64,000 nt of DNA from Pseudomonas sp. DTU12.3 (GTDB lineage Bacteria > Pseudomonadota > Gammaproteobacteria > Pseudomonadales > Pseudomonadaceae). The notes under the pieces were generated by a model, which was not told the DNA's origin, did no database searches, and worked only from the letters and a program-made list of their open reading frames with translations. Positions 36,456 through 46,052 of the stretch are shown here, piece by piece; position 1 is the first letter of the stretch, and every line of letters begins with the position of its first letter. The DNA is taken from the NCBI RefSeq assembly GCF_004124275.1, contig NZ_CP027218.1, positions 62,001-126,000 on the forward strand, in the 5' to 3' direction. The position numbers and the translations under genes were made by a program.

Positions 36456-37796
36456 ATGGACCCTTCCCCTGGCTTGTCCCTCGCAACAATATTCGCCGAT
36501 TTCGGCATGATCCTTTTTGCTCTGATCCTGGTTTTGCTCAACGGCTTTTTCGTTGCGGCGGAATTCGCCATGGTCAAACTGCGCTCGACCCGGGTCGAGG
36601 CCATCGCTGACAAAAACGGCTGGCGCGGGCACATCCTGCGCACCGTACACAGTCAGCTCGATGCGTACCTCTCGGCGTGTCAGCTGGGTATCACCCTCGC
36701 CTCCCTCGGCCTCGGCTGGGTCGGTGAACCGGCCTTCGCGCACATTCTCGAGCCGCTGCTCAGCGCGGTCGGCGTGCAGTCGCCGGAGATCGTCAAAGGC
36801 GTGTCGTTCTTCACCGCGTTCTTCATCATTTCGTACCTGCACATCGTGGTCGGCGAGCTGGCTCCGAAGTCGTGGGCGATCCGCAAACCCGAGCTGCTGT
36901 CGCTGTGGACGGCGGTGCCGCTGTACCTGTTCTACTGGGCGATGTACCCGGCGATCTACCTGCTCAACGCCAGCGCCAACGCGATTCTGCGTATCGCCGG
37001 TCAAGGTGAGCCAGGCCCGCACCATGAACACCATTACAGCCGTGAAGAACTGAAACTGATCCTGCACTCCAGCCGTGGCCAGGATCCGAGCGATCAGGGC
37101 ATGCGCGTGCTGGCGTCGGCGGTGGAAATGGGCGAGCTGGAAGTGGTCGACTGGGCCAACTCCCGTGAAGACTTGATCACGCTTGAATTCAACGCGCCGT
37201 TGAAAGAAATCCTGGCGATGTTCCGTCGCCACAAGTTCAGCCGTTATCCGGTGTACGACAGCGAGCGCCAGGAGTTCGTCGGCCTGCTGCACATCAAGGA
37301 TCTGCTGCTGGAACTGGCCGCGCTGGACCACATTCCCGAGTCGTTCAACCTCGCTGAACTGACCCGCCCGCTGGAGCGCGTGTCGCGGCATATGCCGCTG
37401 TCGCAGTTGCTCGAGCAGTTCCGCAAGGGCGGCTCGCACTTCGCCGTGGTCGAGGAAGCTGACGGCAACATCATCGGCTACCTGACCATGGAAGACGTGC
37501 TGGAAGTGCTGGTCGGTGACATTCAGGACGAACACCGCAAGGCTGAGCGCGGGATCCTCGCTTATCAGCCGGGCAAGCTCTTGGTGCGGGGCGACACGCC
37601 GCTGTTCAAGGTTGAACGCCTGCTGGGCATCGACCTCGATCACATCGAAGCGGAAACCCTCGCCGGGCTGATCTACGAAACCCTGAAGCGGGTGCCGGAA
37701 GAGGAAGAAGTGCTGGAAGTCGAAGGCTTGCGGATCATCATCAAGAAGATGAAAGGGCCGAAGATTGTACTGGCCAAGGTGTTGATGCTCGATTGA
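36456..37796 (+). CDS. CNNM/CorC-type membrane protein with CBS domains
   Basis: A 446-residue protein of the hemolysin-C/CNNM family. A DUF21 membrane domain with about four helices (residues 10-190, including ILVLLNGFFVAAEFAMVKLR) is followed by a pair of CBS domains (about 205-330) and a C-terminal CorC/HlyC domain (LLVRGDTPLFKVERLLGIDL). Related proteins affect magnesium or cobalt transport; the 'hemolysin' name is historical. It follows phoR by 110 bases. Confidence 0.92.
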   Translation: MDPSPGLSLATIFADFGMILFALILVLLNGFFVAAEFAMVKLRSTRVEAIADKNGWRGHILRTVHSQLDAYLSACQLGITLASLGLGWVGEPAFAHILEPLLSAVGVQSPEIVKGVSFFTAFFIISYLHIVVGELAPKSWAIRKPELLSLWTAVPLYLFYWAMYPAIYLLNASANAILRIAGQGEPGPHHEHHYSREELKLILHSSRGQDPSDQGMRVLASAVEMGELEVVDWANSREDLITLEFNAPLKEILAMFRRHKFSRYPVYDSERQEFVGLLHIKDLLLELAALDHIPESFNLAELTRPLERVSRHMPLSQLLEQFRKGGSHFAVVEEADGNIIGYLTMEDVLEVLVGDIQDEHRKAERGILAYQPGKLLVRGDTPLFKVERLLGIDLDHIEAETLAGLIYETLKRVPEEEEVLEVEGLRIIIKKMKGPKIVLAKVLMLD

Positions 37797-37825
37797 GTGC
37801 AATGCGGGAACCGCGTTGCCTGCTT

Positions 37826-37915
37826 AAAAGATCGCAGCCTGCGGCAGCTCCTACAGGGGATCGCATTCCAATGTAGGAGCTGCCGAAGGTTCGGGCCGCG
37901 ATCGGACGATCTTTT
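37826..37915. repeat. REPIN-like inverted repeat (GATCGCAGCC family), imperfect right arm
   Basis: Left arm AAAAGATCGCAGCCTGCGGC...CTCCTACA, right arm TGTAGGAGCTGCCGAAGG... to GATCTTTT. The right arm carries about 14 extra bases (the TTCGGGCCGCGATCGGAC region) compared with the other copies in this window. It separates convergent genes and can act as a terminator. Confidence 0.8.
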
Positions 37916-37920
37916 GCTTT

Positions 37921-38817
37921 TTACTGTTTGCCCAACGCAAAGTTGGGCAACGCCCCCAGTGGCTGGTTGAACTGATACGGAATCGACACCAGCCCCGCGC
38001 CGCTGTTGCGCTGCACCACAAAGTGCAGGTGCGGTCCGCTGCTGTTGCCGGTGTTGCCGGACAGCGCCAGCGGACTGCCGACCACCACTCGCTGCCCTTC
38101 GCGTACGCTCACCGAACCTTGCTTGAGGTGCAGGTACACGCCCATCGTGCCGTCGTCATGCAGCACCCGCACGAAATTGCCGGAGGCATCGCTGCCGCGC
38201 CCGCTCTGTGAGTTCTCGGTCTTGACCACCACCCCCGCCCGCGCGGCAATGATCGGCGTGCCCACCGGCATGGCGATGTCCATCGCGTACTTGTTCTTCG
38301 GCCCGTAGTGGCTGTACTGGCCGTTGGCGCCCTGACTCAGGCGGAACGGCCCGCCACGCCATGGCAGCGGATAGCGATAGCCCTGCGCGGCGCCAGCGGG
38401 GTCGCCGAGGGAATACTGGAACTGCGGCGTATACACCAGCGGCTGGCCACCGGAAACCGCCGTGAGCAGCGCCAACCGCGTATTGCTGCGCGCCGGCAAC
38501 ACCCGGCGAATCGTCTGAGTCGGCGCGCCACGCACATTGCTCATGCCGGTAAACGCCAGTGCAATCTCGACCGGCGCATACAGATCGTTGCGCACAAACA
38601 CCACATCGGTACCCTTCTGCTTCTTGATGTCGAGGTACACCTGGCGATCAAGGCGTTCGACCATGCGGTCTTGAAAGACGAACACCGCCGCACCTTTGCT
38701 CGGCCGGTCGCTGTACGAGACCACGCCGTTGGCATCGGTGGATTTGTAGATAGTCATGGCCACAGCCGAGGTGGAGGCCATGAAGAGACCACAGAAGAAC
38801 ATCAGGCGCGCGAGCAT
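37921..38817 (-). CDS. secreted M23-family metallopeptidase
   Basis: A 298-residue periplasmic protein with a signal peptide (LMFFCGLFMASTSAVA). A DUF4124-like segment follows (IYKSTDANGVVSYSDRPSKG, about 22-42) and then a C-terminal LytM/M23 peptidase domain. Zinc ligands are seen in HYGPKNKYAMDIAMP and SSGPHLHFVVQ. The family hydrolyses peptidoglycan peptides or, when degenerate, activates amidases; the ligands look intact here. I use the ATG at 38815-38817; a TTG two codons upstream is also possible. Confidence 0.92.
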   Translation of the reverse strand: MLARLMFFCGLFMASTSAVAMTIYKSTDANGVVSYSDRPSKGAAVFVFQDRMVERLDRQVYLDIKKQKGTDVVFVRNDLYAPVEIALAFTGMSNVRGAPTQTIRRVLPARSNTRLALLTAVSGGQPLVYTPQFQYSLGDPAGAAQGYRYPLPWRGGPFRLSQGANGQYSHYGPKNKYAMDIAMPVGTPIIAARAGVVVKTENSQSGRGSDASGNFVRVLHDDGTMGVYLHLKQGSVSVREGQRVVVGSPLALSGNTGNSSGPHLHFVVQRNSGAGLVSIPYQFNQPLGALPNFALGKQ

Positions 38818-38915
38818 GGGCAAGAGTCTGTCGAAGTAAGGCCTGAGAGAGAGCCTAGCAGTTGAGACAGACCAGGGTAGTCGGCAGATGTTTCAATTTG
38901 CCCAGCGCACAAAGC

Positions 38916-38991
38916 AAAAGATCGCAGCCTTCGGCAGCTCCTACAGGGAAATGCATTCCAATGTAGGAGCTGCCGCAGGCTGCGATCTTTT
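38916..38991. repeat. REPIN-like inverted repeat (GATCGCAGCC family)
   Basis: Near-perfect arms AAAAGATCGCAGCCTTCGGC...CTCCTACA and TGTAGGAGCTGCCGCAGGCT...ATCTTTT around 'GGGAAATGCATTCCAA'. It lies upstream of the M23 peptidase gene and just after the end of the response-regulator gene. Confidence 0.88.
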
Positions 38992-39003
38992 CACAGACGC
39001 CGG

Positions 39004-39960
39004 TTACGCGCCCGGAACGAAGTGCTTCTGCGCCGTGCCGCGAGCGATCAGGCGGGAGATGTAGTCGAGTTTCTGCGCGTCCTGGTCGACAAAACGAAAC
39101 GTCAGCTGCAACCAGTCGCTGTCCGGTTTCGGTTCAAACGCGACCACAGCATGCAGGTAGCCGTTGAGGCGGGCGATTTCCGCGTTGTCGCCCTGCTCCA
39201 GATCGAGCACGGCACTGTCGAGGATCTGCGGCAGGGTGTCGGTGCGTTTCACCACCAGCAACGCTTCCTTGATGCTCAGGGCCTTGATCACGCATTGCTG
39301 CGTACCGCTTGGCAGACGCAATTGGCCTTGGCCACGACCGCTTGCCGGAGCCGACGAGGCAACGGGGGCCTTGACCGGTGGGCTGTTGAGCAAACCACGC
39401 GATGCCGCAGCGGCTGGCGCTGGCGGCGCAGCAATTGGCTTGGCAAACGGGTTGACCGCTACCGCTGCTGGCGCGCCACCAACCACGGCAGGCTTGCCGC
39501 CAGTCAATGCACTCAGCGAATCGTTGCCGAACGCCGAGTTCATCTTGGTCGGCGCGCTGTTCATCAGGGTGTCGAGCTTGCCAACCTTGTTCAGCGCCTG
39601 CTTGACCTTGGTCAGCAGTTGCTCGTTGGTGAACGGCTTGCTGACGTAGCCGGAAACGCCGGCCTGAATCGCCTGCACGACGTTTTCCTTGTCGCCCCGG
39701 CTGGTGACCATGACGAATGGCATGGTCTTGAGGTTGTCTTGTTCACGGCACCAGGTCAGCAGTTCAAGACCGGACATTTCCGGCATTTCCCAGTCGCACA
39801 GGACCAGGTCGAACGCTTCCCTGGCCAGCATGGCCTGAGCCTTTTTGCCGTTGACGGCGTCCTCGGTGCGGATCCCCGGGAAGTAATTACGCAGGCACTT
39901 TTTCACCAGGTCACGAATGAACGAAGCATCGTCCACGACCAACACACTGATCTTGCTCAT
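39004..39960 (-). CDS. response regulator with C-terminal PilZ-like domain
   Basis: A 318-residue protein. The CheY-like receiver domain (1-125) has Asp10-Asp11, phosphoacceptor Asp56 (LVLCDWEMPEMSG) and the lysine of VSKPF. A low-complexity Ala/Pro linker (about 150-205) follows, then a C-terminal domain of about 110 residues starting GQLRLPSGTQQC that resembles a PilZ-type beta-barrel; this last assignment is weak and no clear RxxxR motif is present. The partner kinase is not in the window. Confidence 0.9.
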   Translation of the reverse strand: MSKISVLVVDDASFIRDLVKKCLRNYFPGIRTEDAVNGKKAQAMLAREAFDLVLCDWEMPEMSGLELLTWCREQDNLKTMPFVMVTSRGDKENVVQAIQAGVSGYVSKPFTNEQLLTKVKQALNKVGKLDTLMNSAPTKMNSAFGNDSLSALTGGKPAVVGGAPAAVAVNPFAKPIAAPPAPAAAASRGLLNSPPVKAPVASSAPASGRGQGQLRLPSGTQQCVIKALSIKEALLVVKRTDTLPQILDSAVLDLEQGDNAEIARLNGYLHAVVAFEPKPDSDWLQLTFRFVDQDAQKLDYISRLIARGTAQKHFVPGA

Positions 39961-40060
39961 CCAACACCCCTATTAAAATCCCGGCAAGCATAACGCTGGC
40001 TGATGGCACATTGCCAAAACTCTTCAGTCACGCCGGGACTTTTCGTTCGCGGGTGCTGCT

Positions 40061-40092
40061 TTAATTCGCTTTTTAACTCGCTTTTTAATTCG
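40061..40092. repeat. short 12-base tandem repeat
   Basis: TTAATTCGCTTT, TTAACTCGCTTT and a partial TTAATTCG follow each other directly in the gap between the response-regulator gene and phoU. It is an AT-rich direct repeat of 2.7 units. Confidence 0.75.
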
Positions 40093-40116
40093 AATCTGCC
40101 CATGAAAAGCACAAAC

Positions 40117-40146
40117 AAAAACGCCCGGCCAAAGGGCCGGGCGCTT
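40117..40146 (-). terminator. rho-independent terminator after phoU
   Basis: Stem CGCCCGGCC / GGCCGGGCG with an AAAG loop; read on the minus strand it is followed by TTTTTGTTTGT. It lies 13 bases beyond the phoU stop and closes the pst-phoU operon. An upstream A-run pairs with the T tract, so it may also work on the plus strand. Confidence 0.88.
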
Positions 40147-40159
40147 TTCTCAGGCAATC

Positions 40160-40921
40160 TTACTTATCGTCAGCATCGCCCGGAACATTAGCGGTTTCGC
40201 CGCTTGTGCCTTCAACTTCTTCCTTCATGCGCTTGAGGCCCATGTGGCGCACGTCGGTACCGCGTACCAGATAGATGACCAACTCGGAGATATTGCGCGC
40301 GTGGTCGCCAATGCGTTCCAGCGAACGCAGCACCCAAATGATGCTCAAGACCCGCGAGATAGAGCGCGGGTCTTCCATCATGTAAGTCGCCAGCTCACGT
40401 AGCGCGGTCTTGTATTCGCGGTCGATGATCTTGTCGTATTGCGCCACCGACAACGCCAGATCGGCGTCGAAACGGGCGAATGCGTCCAGCGCATCGCGAA
40501 CCATGTTGCGCACCTGGTCGCCAATATGGCGAACCTCGACGTAACCGCGTGGCGCCTCACCTTCCTCGCACAGCTGAATCGCGCGACGGGCAATCTTGGT
40601 CGCTTCGTCGCCGATGCGCTCCAGGTCGATCACCGACTTGGAGATGCTGATGATCAGACGCAAATCGGACGCCGCCGGCTGACGACGGGCGAGAATGCGC
40701 AGGCATTCTTCGTCGATGTTGCGTTCCATCTGGTTGATCTGGTCGTCGATCTCACGCACCTGCTGAGCCAGACCGGAGTCGGCCTCGATCAGCGCGGTCA
40801 CCGCGTCATTGACCTGCTTCTCGACCAGTCCACCCATGGCCAGGAGGTGGCTGCGCACTTCCTCAAGCTCAGCGTTGAACTGCGCGGAGATGTGATGAGT
40901 GAGGCCTTCCTTAGAAATCAT
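40160..40921 (-). CDS. phoU: phosphate signalling regulator PhoU
   Basis: A 253-residue all-helical protein made of two PhoU repeats. Metal-binding-type motifs are visible (DLERIGDEATKIARRAIQLCE in the first repeat, SLERIGDHARNISELVIYLV in the second). It links the Pst transporter to PhoR and represses the Pho response when phosphate is plentiful. It is the last gene of the pst cluster, after a 122-base gap that holds a repeat. Confidence 0.97.
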   Translation of the reverse strand: MISKEGLTHHISAQFNAELEEVRSHLLAMGGLVEKQVNDAVTALIEADSGLAQQVREIDDQINQMERNIDEECLRILARRQPAASDLRLIISISKSVIDLERIGDEATKIARRAIQLCEEGEAPRGYVEVRHIGDQVRNMVRDALDAFARFDADLALSVAQYDKIIDREYKTALRELATYMMEDPRSISRVLSIIWVLRSLERIGDHARNISELVIYLVRGTDVRHMGLKRMKEEVEGTSGETANVPGDADDK

Positions 40922-40950
40922 TGTGTTCGCTCCGCAAAAGCTTTAACCAA

Positions 40951-41038
40951 GAGCTGCAAGCTACAAGCTGCAAGCTGAAATTTGTCGTTACGCTGAACCG
41001 CTTTGACTTGCCGCTCGCAGCTTGAAGCTCGCGGCTGC
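40951..41038. repeat. imperfect GCTGCAAGC-type repeat between pstB and phoU
   Basis: GAGCTGCAAGCTACAAGCTG and CAAGCTG on the left face CGCAGCTTGAAGCTCGCGGC on the right. The gap carries short direct and inverted copies of AAGCT. It differs from the REPIN-like families elsewhere in the window. Confidence 0.6.
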
Positions 41039-41043
41039 TTCAA

Positions 41044-41877
41044 TCAGCCATAACGACCGGTGATGTAGTCTTCGGTCTGCTTCTTCGCCGGATTGGTGAA
41101 CAGGGTATCGGTATCGCCGAATTCCACCAGTTTGCCCATGTACATGAACGCCGTGTAGTCGGACACCCGCGCGGCCTGCTGCATGTTGTGCGTAACGATG
41201 ACGATGGTGAACTTGGATTTCAGCTCGTAGATCAGCTCTTCGACTTTCAGCGTCGAGATCGGGTCGAGGGCCGAGCACGGTTCGTCGAGCAGCAGCACTT
41301 CCGGCTCAACCGCGATGGTTCGGGCGATCACCAGACGTTGCTGCTGACCACCGGACAGGCCGAGTGCCGATTCGTGCAAGCGGTCTTTGACTTCGTCCCA
41401 CAGCGCCGCGCCTTTCAACGCCCACTCGACTGCTTCGTCAAGGATGCGTTTCTTGTTGATGCCCTGAATGCGCAGGCCGTAGACCACGTTTTCATAGATG
41501 GTTTTCGGAAACGGGTTGGGCTTCTGGAACACCATGCCGACGCGACGACGCAGTTCGGCAACGTCCTCGCCTTTGCGATAGATGTTGTTGCCGTACAGAT
41601 TGATCGCGCCTTCGACGCGGCAACCGTCAACCAGATCGTTCATGCGGTTGAAGGTGCGCAGCAGCGTGGACTTACCGCAGCCGGACGGGCCGATGAAGGC
41701 AGTCACGCGCTGTTTCGGAATGTTCATGCTGACGTCGAACAGCGCTTGTTTCTCGCCGTAGTACAGGCTCAGTCCGGGTACTTCGATGGCCACGGTTTCC
41801 TGCGCCAGGTTGAGGCTCTGCTTGTCGCGGCCCAGGGCAGACATGTTGATGCCGTGGGTATGTGTTTCGTGCTGCAT
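41044..41877 (-). CDS. pstB: phosphate ABC transporter ATP-binding protein PstB
   Basis: ATPase of the high-affinity phosphate importer, 277 residues. It has Walker [10 protein letters not shown], the ABC signature LSGGQQQRL, Walker [13 protein letters not shown] and the switch histidine in [12 protein letters not shown] 15-residue N-terminal extension before the ABC domain is common in pseudomonads. It follows pstA after a 162-base gap that holds a repeat. Confidence 0.98.
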   Translation of the reverse strand: MQHETHTHGINMSALGRDKQSLNLAQETVAIEVPGLSLYYGEKQALFDVSMNIPKQRVTAFIGPSGCGKSTLLRTFNRMNDLVDGCRVEGAINLYGNNIYRKGEDVAELRRRVGMVFQKPNPFPKTIYENVVYGLRIQGINKKRILDEAVEWALKGAALWDEVKDRLHESALGLSGGQQQRLVIARTIAVEPEVLLLDEPCSALDPISTLKVEELIYELKSKFTIVIVTHNMQQAARVSDYTAFMYMGKLVEFGDTDTLFTNPAKKQTEDYITGRYG

Positions 41878-41942
41878 GGGAGGCTCCCTGTGCGAACAAA
41901 TTCGGTTCGGTTAGCCGCGTGGTGCGGCTGTACTCAATCTAT

Positions 41943-42031
41943 TGTGGGAGCGGGCTTGCTCGCGAAGGCGGAGTGTCAGGCGAAGAATGGGGGTCTGATA
42001 CACCGCCTTCGCGAGCAAGCCCGCTCCCACA
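41943..42031. repeat. REPIN-like inverted repeat between pstA and pstB
   Basis: Arms TGTGGGAGCGGGCTTGCTCG... (with CGAAGGCGG) and its complement ending CGAGCAAGCCCGCTCCCACA. It sits inside the pst operon, so it either stabilises mRNA ends or weakens read-through into pstB-phoU. Confidence 0.88.
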
Positions 42032-42039
42032 TTGGTTAA

Positions 42040-43710
42040 TCAGCTATCCAGTGCTTTGTATTTTTCACGCAGGTGGTTGCGGATATACACCGCCGACAGG
42101 TTCAACGTGGCGATCACCAGCACCAGCAGCAGCGCCGTGGCGTACACCAGCGGGCGGGCCGCTTCGACGTTCGGGCTCTGGAAGCCGACGTCATAAATGT
42201 GGAAGCCCAGGTGCATGATCTTCTGGTCCAGGTGCAGGTACGGGTAGTTGCCGTCCACCGGCAGCGACGGCGCCAGTTTCACTACACCCACCAGCATCAG
42301 CGGCGCCACTTCACCGGCGGCGCGAGCCACGGCGAGGATCATGCCGGTCATCATCGCCGGGCTGGCCATCGGAATCACGATCTTCCAAAGGGTTTCAGCC
42401 TTGGTCGCGCCAAGGGCCAGCGAGCCTTCACGTACGGTGCGTGGAATACGTGCCAGACCTTCCTCGGTCGCCACGATCACTACCGGCACCGCCAGCAGTG
42501 CCAGGGTCAGCGAGGCCCAGAGCAAACCCGGTGTACCGAAGGTCGGTGCCGGTAGTGCTTCCGGGAAGAACAAGCGGTCGACCGAACCACCCAGCACGTA
42601 AACGAAGAAGCCCAGACCGAACACGCCGTAAACGATCGCCGGAACACCGGCGAGGTTGTTCACCGCGATACGGATGATCCGCGTCAGGGTGTTCTGCTTG
42701 GCGTATTCACGCAGGTACACCGCTGCCAGCACGCCGAACGGAGTGACGATCATCGCCATGATCAGGGTCATCATCACGGTGCCGAAGATTGCCGGGAAGA
42801 TCCCGCCTTCGGTGTTCGCTTCACGCGGGTCGTCGGAGAGGAATTCCCAGATCTTGCCGAAGTAGAAACCGACCTTGGTAAAGGTGCTCATCGCGTTCGG
42901 CTGGTAAGCGTGAACCACTTTGCCCAGACCGATTTCAATCTCTTTTCCGTTGGCATCGCGAGCAGTCAACGCATCGCGGTTGAACTGTGCATGCAAGTCA
43001 GACAGACGTGCTTCGATGTCCTGATAACGTGCATTCAGCTCGGCACGCTCGGATTCCATGTCCGCTTGCGCGGTGGCGTCGAGCTTGCCTTCCAGTTCCA
43101 GTTTGCGACCGTGCAGACGGATGCGTTCCAGCCCTGCGTTGATCGCACCGATGTCGGTTTTTTCCAGCGATTTGAGTTGTGCAGCCAGACCATTCACGCG
43201 GTTGATCCGCGCCTGCAGCTCAGGCCAGGCAGCCTCGCCCTCGGCGATGACTTTGCCGTCCTGTTTGACGTTGACCAGATAGCCGTAGAAGTTGCCCCAC
43301 TCGCGACGTTCGATCGCCATCAATTCTGGCGGCGTGGTCTGGTTGGTCAGCCACTCGCCGACGATCCAGGTGAAGTCATTACCGTTCAAATCACGGTTGC
43401 CGACCTTGATCAGCTCGCGGGTCATGAATTCCGGGCCAACGTCAGGCACCGGCAAACCGGCGCTCTTCAGACGGGCACGGGGCACTTCTTCTTTCTGCAC
43501 CACTTCACCGATCACCAGGTGATTGGCTTGGCCCGGTACGTCGTAGTTGGCGTGGATCAGGTCCGCCGGCCAGAAGTGACCCAGACCGCGTACGGCAATC
43601 ACTGCCAGCAGGCCAATGGTCATGATGACCGCGATGGACACCGCGCCACCGCTGATCCAGACGCCCGGGGCGCCGCTCTTGAACCATCCTTTCAGGGAGT
43701 TCTGTTTCAC
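42040..43710 (-). CDS. pstA: phosphate ABC transporter permease PstA (long form)
   Basis: Inner-membrane permease. At 556 residues it is nearly twice the size of E. coli PstA. A first membrane helix lies at about 20-42. A long periplasmic insertion follows to about residue 310, with a coiled-coil stretch (LERIRLHGRKLELEGKL to EARLSDLHAQFN, about 185-255). The permease domain with five further helices comes after. The EAA-type loop ALGATKAETLWKIVIP is visible. The start is GTG at 43708-43710 with AAGG about 10 bases upstream. Confidence 0.96.
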   Translation of the reverse strand: MKQNSLKGWFKSGAPGVWISGGAVSIAVIMTIGLLAVIAVRGLGHFWPADLIHANYDVPGQANHLVIGEVVQKEEVPRARLKSAGLPVPDVGPEFMTRELIKVGNRDLNGNDFTWIVGEWLTNQTTPPELMAIERREWGNFYGYLVNVKQDGKVIAEGEAAWPELQARINRVNGLAAQLKSLEKTDIGAINAGLERIRLHGRKLELEGKLDATAQADMESERAELNARYQDIEARLSDLHAQFNRDALTARDANGKEIEIGLGKVVHAYQPNAMSTFTKVGFYFGKIWEFLSDDPREANTEGGIFPAIFGTVMMTLIMAMIVTPFGVLAAVYLREYAKQNTLTRIIRIAVNNLAGVPAIVYGVFGLGFFVYVLGGSVDRLFFPEALPAPTFGTPGLLWASLTLALLAVPVVIVATEEGLARIPRTVREGSLALGATKAETLWKIVIPMASPAMMTGMILAVARAAGEVAPLMLVGVVKLAPSLPVDGNYPYLHLDQKIMHLGFHIYDVGFQSPNVEAARPLVYATALLLVLVIATLNLSAVYIRNHLREKYKALDS

Positions 43711-43726
43711 AGACTTCTACCTTTGC

Positions 43727-46012
43727 TTAAAGCGACGAGTATTTCTTGCGCAGACGCTGACGAATCAGTTCTGCCAGGGTGTTCATGACGAAGGTGAACA
43801 ACAGCAACACCAGCGCCGAGAGGAACAGCACGCGGTAGTGGCTGCCGCCGACTTCCGACTCGGGCATTTCCACCGCAACGTTGGCAGCCAGGGTGCGCAG
43901 ACCTTCGAACAGGTTCATTTCCATGACCGGGGTGTTACCGGTGGCCATCAACACGATCATGGTTTCGCCGACCGCACGGCCCATGCCGATCATCAGCGCC
44001 GAGAAGATTCCCGGACTGGCGGTCAGGATCACCACGCGGGTCATGGTCTGCCACGGTGTGGCACCGAGGGCCAGCGAACCGAGGGTCAGGCCGCGTGGCA
44101 CGCTGAACACGGCGTCCTCAGCGATCGAGTAGATGTTCGGGATCACCGCAAAGCCCATGGCCAGACCGACCACCAGTGCGTTGCGCTGGTCGTAGGTGAT
44201 GCCGAGGTCGTGGGAGATCCACATGCGCATGTCACCGCCGAAGAACCAGTTCTCCATGAACGGGCTCATGTACAACGAGAGCCAGCCCACGAACAGGATC
44301 ACTGGAATCAGCAGCGCACTTTCCCAACCGTCCGGGACTTTCAGGCGGATCGATTCAGGCAGGCGGCTGAAGGTGAAACCGGCGACCAGAATGCCGATCG
44401 GCAGCAACATCAGCAGGCTGAAAATGCCCGGCAGATGCCCTTCGACATATGGCGCCAAGAACAGGCCAGCGAAGAAACCGAGGATCACCGTCGGCATCGC
44501 TTCCATCAGCTCGATCACCGGTTTGACCTTGCGACGCATGCCCGGGGCCATGAAGTAGGCGGTGTAGATCGCCGCGGCGACGGCCAGTGGCGCGGCCAGC
44601 AGCATCGCGTAGAACGCCGCTTTCAGGGTGCCGAAGGTCAGTGGCGAGAGGCTCAGTTTCGGTTCGAAATCGGTGTTGGCGGCGGTCGATTGCCAGACGT
44701 ATTTAGGCTCGTCGTAGTTCTCGTACCAGACCTTGCTCCACAGCGCGCTCCACGAGACTTCCGGGTGCGGGTTGTCGAGCAGCAGCGGTTGCAGCTTGCC
44801 GCCGGCTTCGACGATCACGCGGTTGGCGCGCGGCGACAGGCCGAAGACGCCTTGGCCATCGACCACCTGATCAACCAGCAACGTGCGGTGCGCAGTGCTG
44901 TGGAACACGCCGAGCTTGCCGCTGGCATCGAGGGCGAGGAAGCCTTTGCGACGCTCTTCGGCGGTGATTTCAACGATTGGCGTGGTGCCCATCTGGAAGG
45001 TGCGGATCTGCTTCAAACGCAGTTCGCCGTCGGTGTCGCGGGCCATGAACCACTGGGCCAGACCACCCTTGGAGTCACCGACAATCAGCGAGATGCCACC
45101 GACCAGTTGCGTGGTTGCGGTGACTTCGGCGTCAGCGTTTTCCAGCAGTTTGTAGCGACCATTGAGGCTCTTGTCGCGCAGGCTGAACACATCGGCCTGG
45201 GCACGACCGTTGATCACGTACAGCCATTGCTGGCGCGGGTCGACGAAGATGTTTTTCACCGGTTCGGTCATTTGCGGCAGATCGATACGCTTCTGCTCGT
45301 TGGTGACTTCACCGGTCATCATGTTTTCTTCGCTGCTCAACGACAACACGTTGAGTTGCGAACCGGTCGAGCCGACCAGAATCAAGGTGGTGTCGGTGGC
45401 GTTGAGGCTGACGTGTTCCAGCGCACCGCCGCTTTCGTTCAGCGCGATCGGCGTGTTGCCGTACGGATATTCAACCGCCGGGGTGATGGTCTTCTTGCCA
45501 TCGGGGTAGCTGACTTTATAAGTGTGACGGAACACCAGCGCCTGACCGTTGGACAGGCCCACCGCCACCAGCGGATGGCCTGGCTGGTCTTCACCAATCG
45601 AGGTCACGGTTGCACCCGCTGGCACTGGCAGATCGACGCGCTTCAGTTCAGCGCCACTGTCGATATCAAAGAACAGCGCCTGGCCTTTGTCGGAAACGCG
45701 CATGGCCACCTGATTCTGCTCTTCGAGCGAAATCATCAGTGGCTTGCCGGCGTCCTGCATCCACGCGGGGGTGATGGCATCTTTCGCGCTCAGGTCGGCA
45801 CCTTTGAACAGCGGCGCAACCACGTAGGCGAGAAAGAAGAAGATCAGGGTGATGGCCGCCAGCACCGCGAGACCGCCAACGAGGACGTACCAGCGGGTGA
45901 AGCGATCCTTGAGCGCGCGGATGCGGCGCTTGCGTTGCAGCTCAGGCGTATTGAAATCAATGCGCTTGGGAGGGGAAGTCGTAGTCATTGGGGAATTGGC
46001 CAGATCATTCAT
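43727..46012 (-). CDS. pstC: phosphate ABC transporter permease PstC (long form)
   Basis: Inner-membrane permease partner of PstA, 761 residues, more than twice the size of E. coli PstC. A first membrane helix (VLVGGLAVLAAITLIFFFLAYVV cut by the limit, about 43-65) is followed by a large periplasmic domain to about 430 with beta-propeller-like repeats (for example PLVAVGLSNGQALVFRHTYK). A C-terminal permease domain follows (ALGATPWQTMTRVVILTASP loop). I chose the ATG at 46010-46012 with AGGG upstream. A GTG two codons earlier and an ATG at 45988 are alternatives. Confidence 0.95.
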   Translation of the reverse strand: MNDLANSPMTTTSPPKRIDFNTPELQRKRRIRALKDRFTRWYVLVGGLAVLAAITLIFFFLAYVVAPLFKGADLSAKDAITPAWMQDAGKPLMISLEEQNQVAMRVSDKGQALFFDIDSGAELKRVDLPVPAGATVTSIGEDQPGHPLVAVGLSNGQALVFRHTYKVSYPDGKKTITPAVEYPYGNTPIALNESGGALEHVSLNATDTTLILVGSTGSQLNVLSLSSEENMMTGEVTNEQKRIDLPQMTEPVKNIFVDPRQQWLYVINGRAQADVFSLRDKSLNGRYKLLENADAEVTATTQLVGGISLIVGDSKGGLAQWFMARDTDGELRLKQIRTFQMGTTPIVEITAEERRKGFLALDASGKLGVFHSTAHRTLLVDQVVDGQGVFGLSPRANRVIVEAGGKLQPLLLDNPHPEVSWSALWSKVWYENYDEPKYVWQSTAANTDFEPKLSLSPLTFGTLKAAFYAMLLAAPLAVAAAIYTAYFMAPGMRRKVKPVIELMEAMPTVILGFFAGLFLAPYVEGHLPGIFSLLMLLPIGILVAGFTFSRLPESIRLKVPDGWESALLIPVILFVGWLSLYMSPFMENWFFGGDMRMWISHDLGITYDQRNALVVGLAMGFAVIPNIYSIAEDAVFSVPRGLTLGSLALGATPWQTMTRVVILTASPGIFSALMIGMGRAVGETMIVLMATGNTPVMEMNLFEGLRTLAANVAVEMPESEVGGSHYRVLFLSALVLLLFTFVMNTLAELIRQRLRKKYSSL

Positions 46013-46034
46013 GCGCACACCCTAGCGATCCTGT

Positions 46035-46052
46035 ATGACAGAAAGATGACAA
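46035..46052 (-). promoter_or_regulatory. Pho box upstream of pstC
   Basis: On the minus strand TTGTCAT-CTTT-CTGTCAT matches the PhoB consensus in 13 of 14 positions. It lies only 22 bases before the pstC start codon. With PhoB taking the place of the -35 element, transcription would begin very near the chosen ATG. This suggests either a leaderless mRNA or initiation at the downstream ATG (45988). Confidence 0.85.
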
